A stretch of 64,000 nucleotides of DNA from an uncultured Actinomyces sp. (GTDB lineage: Bacteria > Actinomycetota > Actinomycetes > Actinomycetales > Actinomycetaceae): contig CALIZH010000054.1 in the NCBI GenBank assembly GCA_938028585.1, positions 24,669 through 88,668 on the forward strand. Reading direction: 5' to 3'. Within the stretch, counting starts at the first letter, position 1. The number at the start of each line of letters is the position of its first letter. The notes beneath the pieces were generated by a model that did not search any database, had not been told where the DNA came from, and was given only the letters and a program-made list of their open reading frames with translations. Below are positions 60,262-64,000 of this stretch, piece after piece. Made by a program: the position numbers and the translations under genes.

Positions 60262-61986
60262 TTAGCTGTCCTGATCGTCATCGTCTGATGCAGATCCAGG
60301 TGAAGCCGTAGCGGTGGCTCGTAGGAGCCCTCGCGTAGAGATTGGTATGTTGTGAGGAATACCAATCTTGCACATAGAGCCTCCCGCTGGCTGAATATCC
60401 ATCCACTCGTGGAGGTCATATTCAATAATCAGTGGCTCATTACCAACAATACGGTTTTGGGTACGCACAGCTGTCGACGTGACGATCCAATTGCTGCCGC
60501 CATCTGGGGTATCTTGAAGCACAAGCGTCAAATGCTTGACGAACTTGTTGTACCCCAGAGGTGGATTCGATGGCTGGTCTTTGACCAACCACGCGCGATA
60601 GAGCGCGTAGAGGAATCGCCACGGAAGTAGATCCCAGACCATGCGATCAAGGAACTCTTCGACGAACGCACGGACGGGATCGTTCTCGATCTTGTACTGA
60701 TGGAGTGCGTTTTTGACTGCGGCTGGCTCAGACAGCTCGTAGAAGTTACTGCTGAGTACACGGTGAAGGACATATTCGAGCACCTCAGTGCGATGCATGT
60801 AGTCCTGCTTAATGTACTTGCGCTCAGCACCCGTGAAACTCTTGTTGAACGGGATGATGAGTTGCCTACGGTAAAGCGAGCCCGACTTGTCTCGAAACCT
60901 GGGTGTGTCGTTCACACATTGGACCATGAAACCCCTGAATTGGTATGCGATAGGGGTCTTGTTCTTGCGGTTGATCAAGATGACATCATTGGTGATGACA
61001 GCCTTGAGATTTGCCGCCTTATCGACGTATTCACCGACATCGTTCTCATCGACAAGGACCGCGTTGGTCCTGATGAGAGGTTCCAGATGGAAGTCTTTAC
61101 CGAAATCGGCAACGGAAATAGAAGTCCACGCACGCTCACCGCATAGGTTACGCATGAGTGTGAGAAGCGTTCCCTTACCGTTGTTACCGACTTCGGAGAG
61201 AAGCCATGCAGTCTTGTCCCATGCAACGTTGGGTCGAATGATGGCTGACATGATTTCCCATAGGAGGTTGACGATCTCGGGATCGTCGTTGAGATCATCC
61301 ATCCACGATTCGATGTCCCAGTCAGTACCGTCCGCATCGTTATGGATGACCGGGTTGACTGGGTTGTCCTTGTAGTCGATCGCAGATTTCGCGGTAAAGA
61401 CGATCTCAGGGGTGAATGGCAACAGTTTCTTCGACTTGTAATCGAAAATGCCGTTGTTGACGGCCACGAGATCGCGGTTGGTGTTGACCATGACGCGAGG
61501 GGCGTTATCTTTCAGCATATCGATAACATGGTCAAGCTCTGTAGGCGAAATTGAGTAGTTGTACGCACGGGCGAGCACTCGGATCGAGACCTCATCGGTG
61601 ACGTAGATGCCTGTATCTGGACCGTGGTCCATGTACACGGCTAGTACATCATAATTGGGATCTGTGTTCTTATCTGACAGCATGATACTGACGACCCGGT
61701 TGCGATGGAGCATGCAATCGGCGATCACTGCCGGTGAGAGTGTGCTCAGTGTCTGAAAGGCTCGTTTGCCCTTGAGTTCATAGTTCGCGTTTTCTGCGAT
61801 CAACCGGTTGTTGATGCGGTTGAGTAGCTGGAACTCAACGCCTTTCGCATCAAGGACTTCTTGGTTCTGTGTAGCAAAAAACAGCTCGACCTCATCGGAG
61901 ATCAGCTGGTTACGCGGTGGCAGCATAGCCTGGCGAGGCTTCGCCTGCTTCTGAGCAGGTGCGGTAGAGGTGGCGTTTGTTGTCAT
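60262..61986 (-). CDS. SF3 (D5/P4-type) replicative helicase
   Basis: 574 residues; ATG at 61986, 11 nt after GAGGAT, preferred over the GTG at 61995. A D5_N-like region (about 100-250) precedes Walker A SEVGNNGKGT (Lys271), Walker B TNAVLVDENDVG and FMVQCVNDTPRFRD (sensor/motif C region). It is the helicase half of phage/plasmid primases without an attached primase, which is encoded at 48407. The acidic tail is DDDDQDS. It is the gene nearest the iteron array and so the likely origin-loading helicase. Confidence 0.85.
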   Translation of the reverse strand: MTTNATSTAPAQKQAKPRQAMLPPRNQLISDEVELFFATQNQEVLDAKGVEFQLLNRINNRLIAENANYELKGKRAFQTLSTLSPAVIADCMLHRNRVVSIMLSDKNTDPNYDVLAVYMDHGPDTGIYVTDEVSIRVLARAYNYSISPTELDHVIDMLKDNAPRVMVNTNRDLVAVNNGIFDYKSKKLLPFTPEIVFTAKSAIDYKDNPVNPVIHNDADGTDWDIESWMDDLNDDPEIVNLLWEIMSAIIRPNVAWDKTAWLLSEVGNNGKGTLLTLMRNLCGERAWTSISVADFGKDFHLEPLIRTNAVLVDENDVGEYVDKAANLKAVITNDVILINRKNKTPIAYQFRGFMVQCVNDTPRFRDKSGSLYRRQLIIPFNKSFTGAERKYIKQDYMHRTEVLEYVLHRVLSSNFYELSEPAAVKNALHQYKIENDPVRAFVEEFLDRMVWDLLPWRFLYALYRAWLVKDQPSNPPLGYNKFVKHLTLVLQDTPDGGSNWIVTSTAVRTQNRIVGNEPLIIEYDLHEWMDIQPAGGSMCKIGIPHNIPISTRGLLRATATASPGSASDDDDQDS

Positions 61987-62428
61987 TGAAGCCACATCCT
62001 CGTCATGTTGGATGCGGCGTCAGTGGGGTGCAGCATGTGGGACCTTCTTTCAATTCTAAGGTGCACGAGCGGTAGGGTTCCGCGCATGTGGGATACAGGG
62101 AAGTACTCGTACGCCAGAGGAATCGTACATTACATTGGGTTACCGCGCAAGCTGCGCATGGCGGTCAACGACCATGTTACCGGTCGTCATCTTCTGTTGT
62201 CTCTCGACGCGCGACAGCGCGTTACCCAGAGAGACGACAAGGGTACGGGGGTCTCTCGTGCTCCAAACGCGTCTGTGAGGCTCTGAAATGACCTCAATGC
62301 ATCTGAGTGCCGGTTTTTGTCTCCCAGGGCCGTAGAGACGCGCCTGGGGGCCTTCTCGGGGATGTGGAGCCTCTTCAGCGGAGCGCATTGCTCATGAAGG
62401 GGAGTCGATGGGTGCTGTGAGAGGGGCC
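61987..62428. other. non-coding stretch between the SF3 gene and the iterons
   Basis: No gene with a ribosome binding site was found. It contains imperfect inverted repeats, for example TTGTCTCTC / GAGAGACGAC (about 62195-62240) around GC-alternating DNA, and GGTCAACGACCATGTTACCGG. It may hold the SF3 gene promoter, part of oriV or an oriT. Confidence 0.4.
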
Positions 62429-62948
62429 TGTAGCAGTTTTTCTTCTCGATGTAGCAGATTTCGAAAAATATCTGCTACAGGGTTTTTTGGCGGGATTTCA
62501 AGGAAAAGCTCTTATTGATAATTATTTCTAATAAATATCTGCTACATATATAATCGTTGGTATTTCAACGTAAAACCTAGTTTGTAGCAGATGTAGCAGA
62601 TATTTTCCTCGCTATGCACGCATGCGCGCACACGCACGTGTGATACTCGAAGAAGTTGTTTCTGTCAATCCTGAGAATGTATGCATTTCATATGCCGAGA
62701 TGATCGCTTGACTGTGTGTTTGGATGCGTGTATCACGCGCACATACGCGCATGCGCACCTGAAGACTTGGTGCCAAAAAGCTGCTACATCTGCTACAAGT
62801 GGCACTTTTCGTTGCAATGATGCGCGAAAGTGCCGTAGCAGCGATTTTTGGCCCTGTAGCAGTTTTTGCTACACGTGTTGTTTGCCTTGGTATTTCAAGG
62901 GAAACAGGGTCGTAGCGTGTAGCAGTTTTTGGTCCAACATCTGCTACA
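62429..62948. repeat. iteron array, probable replication origin (oriV)
   Basis: About 13 copies of TGTAGCAG or its complement CTGCTACA, at 62429, 62450, 62472, 62539, 62583, 62592, 62781, 62790, 62835, 62855, 62867, 62918 and 62941, in both orientations and partly back to back. A second motif, GGNATTTCAANGNAAA, occurs three times (about 62492, 62559 and 62889). An AT-rich block at about 62505-62560 could be the unwinding element. A purine-pyrimidine alternating stretch of CGCATGCGCGCACACG type lies at about 62616. Neighbouring SF3 and DNA polymerase genes support an origin. Confidence 0.75.
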
Positions 62949-63238
62949 AGCCTTGTTTTGTCGTGCTTGTAGTGATCGCGGCCACAGTGCTGTTTCGGTG
63001 TTGCGCGCGATGATTTACCAATATATGTTGGAGATCACAATCGGCCTAGTTGTCTGTATACGCATTGGTGTTGCATGTGTGTTCTTGTTCGTGTATCCTG
63101 TCGTTGACAGGTTGATTCGGGTTCGTGGAAGTGAACCGAGATCTGGGACGATGTGGGACCGCACAACGTAAAACGGACGGGAGCTGGTGGGACGGCTCCC
63201 GTTCGTGTTTCTGGGGAGAGAAGTCGCATCACAATAAA
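62949..63238. other. non-coding stretch after the iterons
   Basis: No supported gene. Short hairpin ACGGGAGC / GGCTCCCGT at about 63177-63201. A TTGTCTGTATACG stretch (63049) resembles the bases upstream of the promoter at 29424 but lacks the -10 box. TCGTTGACAG at about 63102 could be a -35. Confidence 0.3.
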
Positions 63239-63269
63239 ACAGGGGCCATCCGGTGAGGATGGCCCCTGT
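63239..63269 (-). terminator. terminator after the last - strand gene
   Basis: Perfect stem ACAGGGGCCATC / GATGGCCCCTGT, loop 7, followed on the - strand by TTTTATTG. Confidence 0.75.
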
Positions 63270-63345
63270 TGCTTTCATGAAAAGATCCGCTGGTAGCCGT
63301 TGCTGTCGGCTTGGGATCCGGGTCTGTGTTTACGGTGTGACGCGA

Positions 63346-63858
63346 TCACGCTGCTGCGTGTGCGCGTGCCCACTTCGCCTGCTTCTTGGCGCGGTGCTTC
63401 GCAGGATTCCACCGTAGGGAGTGCCTGTCAGCGAGCTGCTCACGTTGAGCCTTCTGCTCCGCGAGGAACTCAGTTCGGGTGAGGCCATCGTGGTTCTGAC
63501 GCTCTACCCAGAGCTTGAACTCCATAGAGTTCGTGTCCGGTAGCGCATAAACGAACTCGGCAGCGTACACGCGAGCCCTCTTCAGGAAGACGATGCGCTC
63601 GCGGATGAGCACACCGCGTCGATCGCGGATGCGGCGCTTTGTTTCGCGGTACTGCCAGTTGTCCAGCAGATCCTGCTTCGTCTCGCTGGGGAGACGGTTG
63701 TACACTACGTGACGCAGGATTGCACCAGGCGTGCCGTCGAAACCCTCGATACCTTCTCCAGGCTTCGGAGGATTCCATGACATACCAAGATCCTTGGGCA
63801 GATTCGGGATGACGATGTTCTGCTTGTTGTCGTAGATGAGTCCACGCTGAATGATCAT
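63346..63858 (-). CDS. hypothetical basic protein
   Basis: 170 residues, ATG at 63858 after AAAGGAGG. Arg-rich centre (RETKRRIRDRRGVLIRERIVFLKRARVY) and an Arg/Lys/Ala-rich end. The high positive charge and the site beside the iterons suggest DNA binding, perhaps an origin or partition factor, but no helix-turn-helix was identified. Confidence 0.5.
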   Translation of the reverse strand: MIIQRGLIYDNKQNIVIPNLPKDLGMSWNPPKPGEGIEGFDGTPGAILRHVVYNRLPSETKQDLLDNWQYRETKRRIRDRRGVLIRERIVFLKRARVYAAEFVYALPDTNSMEFKLWVERQNHDGLTRTEFLAEQKAQREQLADRHSLRWNPAKHRAKKQAKWARAHAAA

Positions 63859-63933
63859 GACAATCCTCCTTTCTGTTTGAAGATATATTAAAAGATTGAA
63901 ATGAATGATGAAACTTGTTTCTTCATTCCAATC

Positions 63934-63960
63934 CCCGGTTCGTACCGTGTACGAACCGGG
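63934..63960 (-). promoter_or_regulatory. inverted repeat upstream of the last gene
   Basis: 12-bp perfect inverted repeat CCCGGTTCGTAC / GTACGAACCGGG, loop 3, followed on the - strand by AT-rich ATTCATTTCAATC and TTTTAATATATC before the ribosome binding site; same order as the other repeat-plus-AT-box modules. Confidence 0.45.
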
Positions 63961-64000
63961 AGGGGGGGGGGGGGGGGGGCCCCCCCCCCCCCCCCCCCCC
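63961..64000. other. poly-G/poly-C end, probable assembly artefact
   Basis: One A, then an uninterrupted run of about twenty G followed by about twenty C to the window end. Nothing else in the window has such runs. It is best explained as a sequencing or contig-end artefact. Confidence 0.8.

Noticed and set aside
62005..62286. 93-residue + strand open frame next to the iterons
   Set aside because: No ribosome binding site, odd composition, and overlap with repeats expected in an origin.
62429..62948. CRISPR array
   Set aside because: Repeats are only 8 nt, occur in both orientations and have irregular spacing; no cas genes are present.
62681..63013. 110-residue + strand open frame in the iteron array
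   Set aside because: It runs through the iterons; Cys-rich translation is a by-product of the TGTAGCAG repeats.

Overview
The window looks like part of a large conjugative element (plasmid or integrative element) of an actinomycete. Evidence for the host: GC is in the mid-50s by eye, ribosome binding sites are strong (AAAGGAGG type), GTG and TTG starts occur, and many promoters are TANNNT extended -10 boxes without an obvious -35. No phage structural genes, rRNA, tRNA or CRISPR arrays were seen. The host genus cannot be fixed from the sequence.

Layout. From 1 to about 34.3 kb nearly everything is on the + strand. First comes a type IV secretion block: a VirB6/TrbL-like channel protein cut by the window edge, a small two-helix membrane protein, several bitopic membrane proteins, and a VirB1-like lysozyme plus NlpC/P60-type wall hydrolase. 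A relaxase follows, then a double-AAA+ Clp-like ATPase interrupted by two inteins, a long coiled-coil membrane protein, and a VirD4/TraG-type coupling protein. Next is an 1816-residue single-chain RNA polymerase carrying both the beta and beta-prime catalytic barrels, then a duplicated family of unknown proteins and an HU-like protein.

From 34.4 kb to the end most genes are on the - strand and concern DNA replication and repair. They include a UvrD-like helicase split by a 425-nt group I intron, a Clp-like AAA+ protein, a VWA protein and its MoxR-type ATPase, an AEP primase-polymerase and a candidate ssDNA-binding protein. They continue with RarA, a SNF2-type helicase, a glutaredoxin-like protein, a VRR-NUC nuclease, a family B DNA polymerase and an SF3 helicase. 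A 0.5-kb array of about 13 TGTAGCAG iterons with AT-rich DNA at 62.4-62.95 kb is the likely replication origin. Two small + strand genes (a membrane hydrolase and a LysM protein) interrupt this half.

How it may work together. The element appears to carry its own replisome, DNA transfer machinery and RNA polymerase. Two regulatory syntaxes are visible. One is a -10 box directly abutting GRTAYACGAG, seen before seven genes. The other is an inverted repeat followed by paired TTTATTCA-like boxes placed close to the ribosome binding site, seen before the relaxase and several - strand genes. The polymerase and several transfer-region proteins share a short acidic C-terminal tail (DDGFEL and variants), which suggests a common docking or secretion signal. 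Co-transfer of the polymerase into recipients is a speculative but testable idea. The last 40 bases (G run then C run) are probably an assembly artefact.
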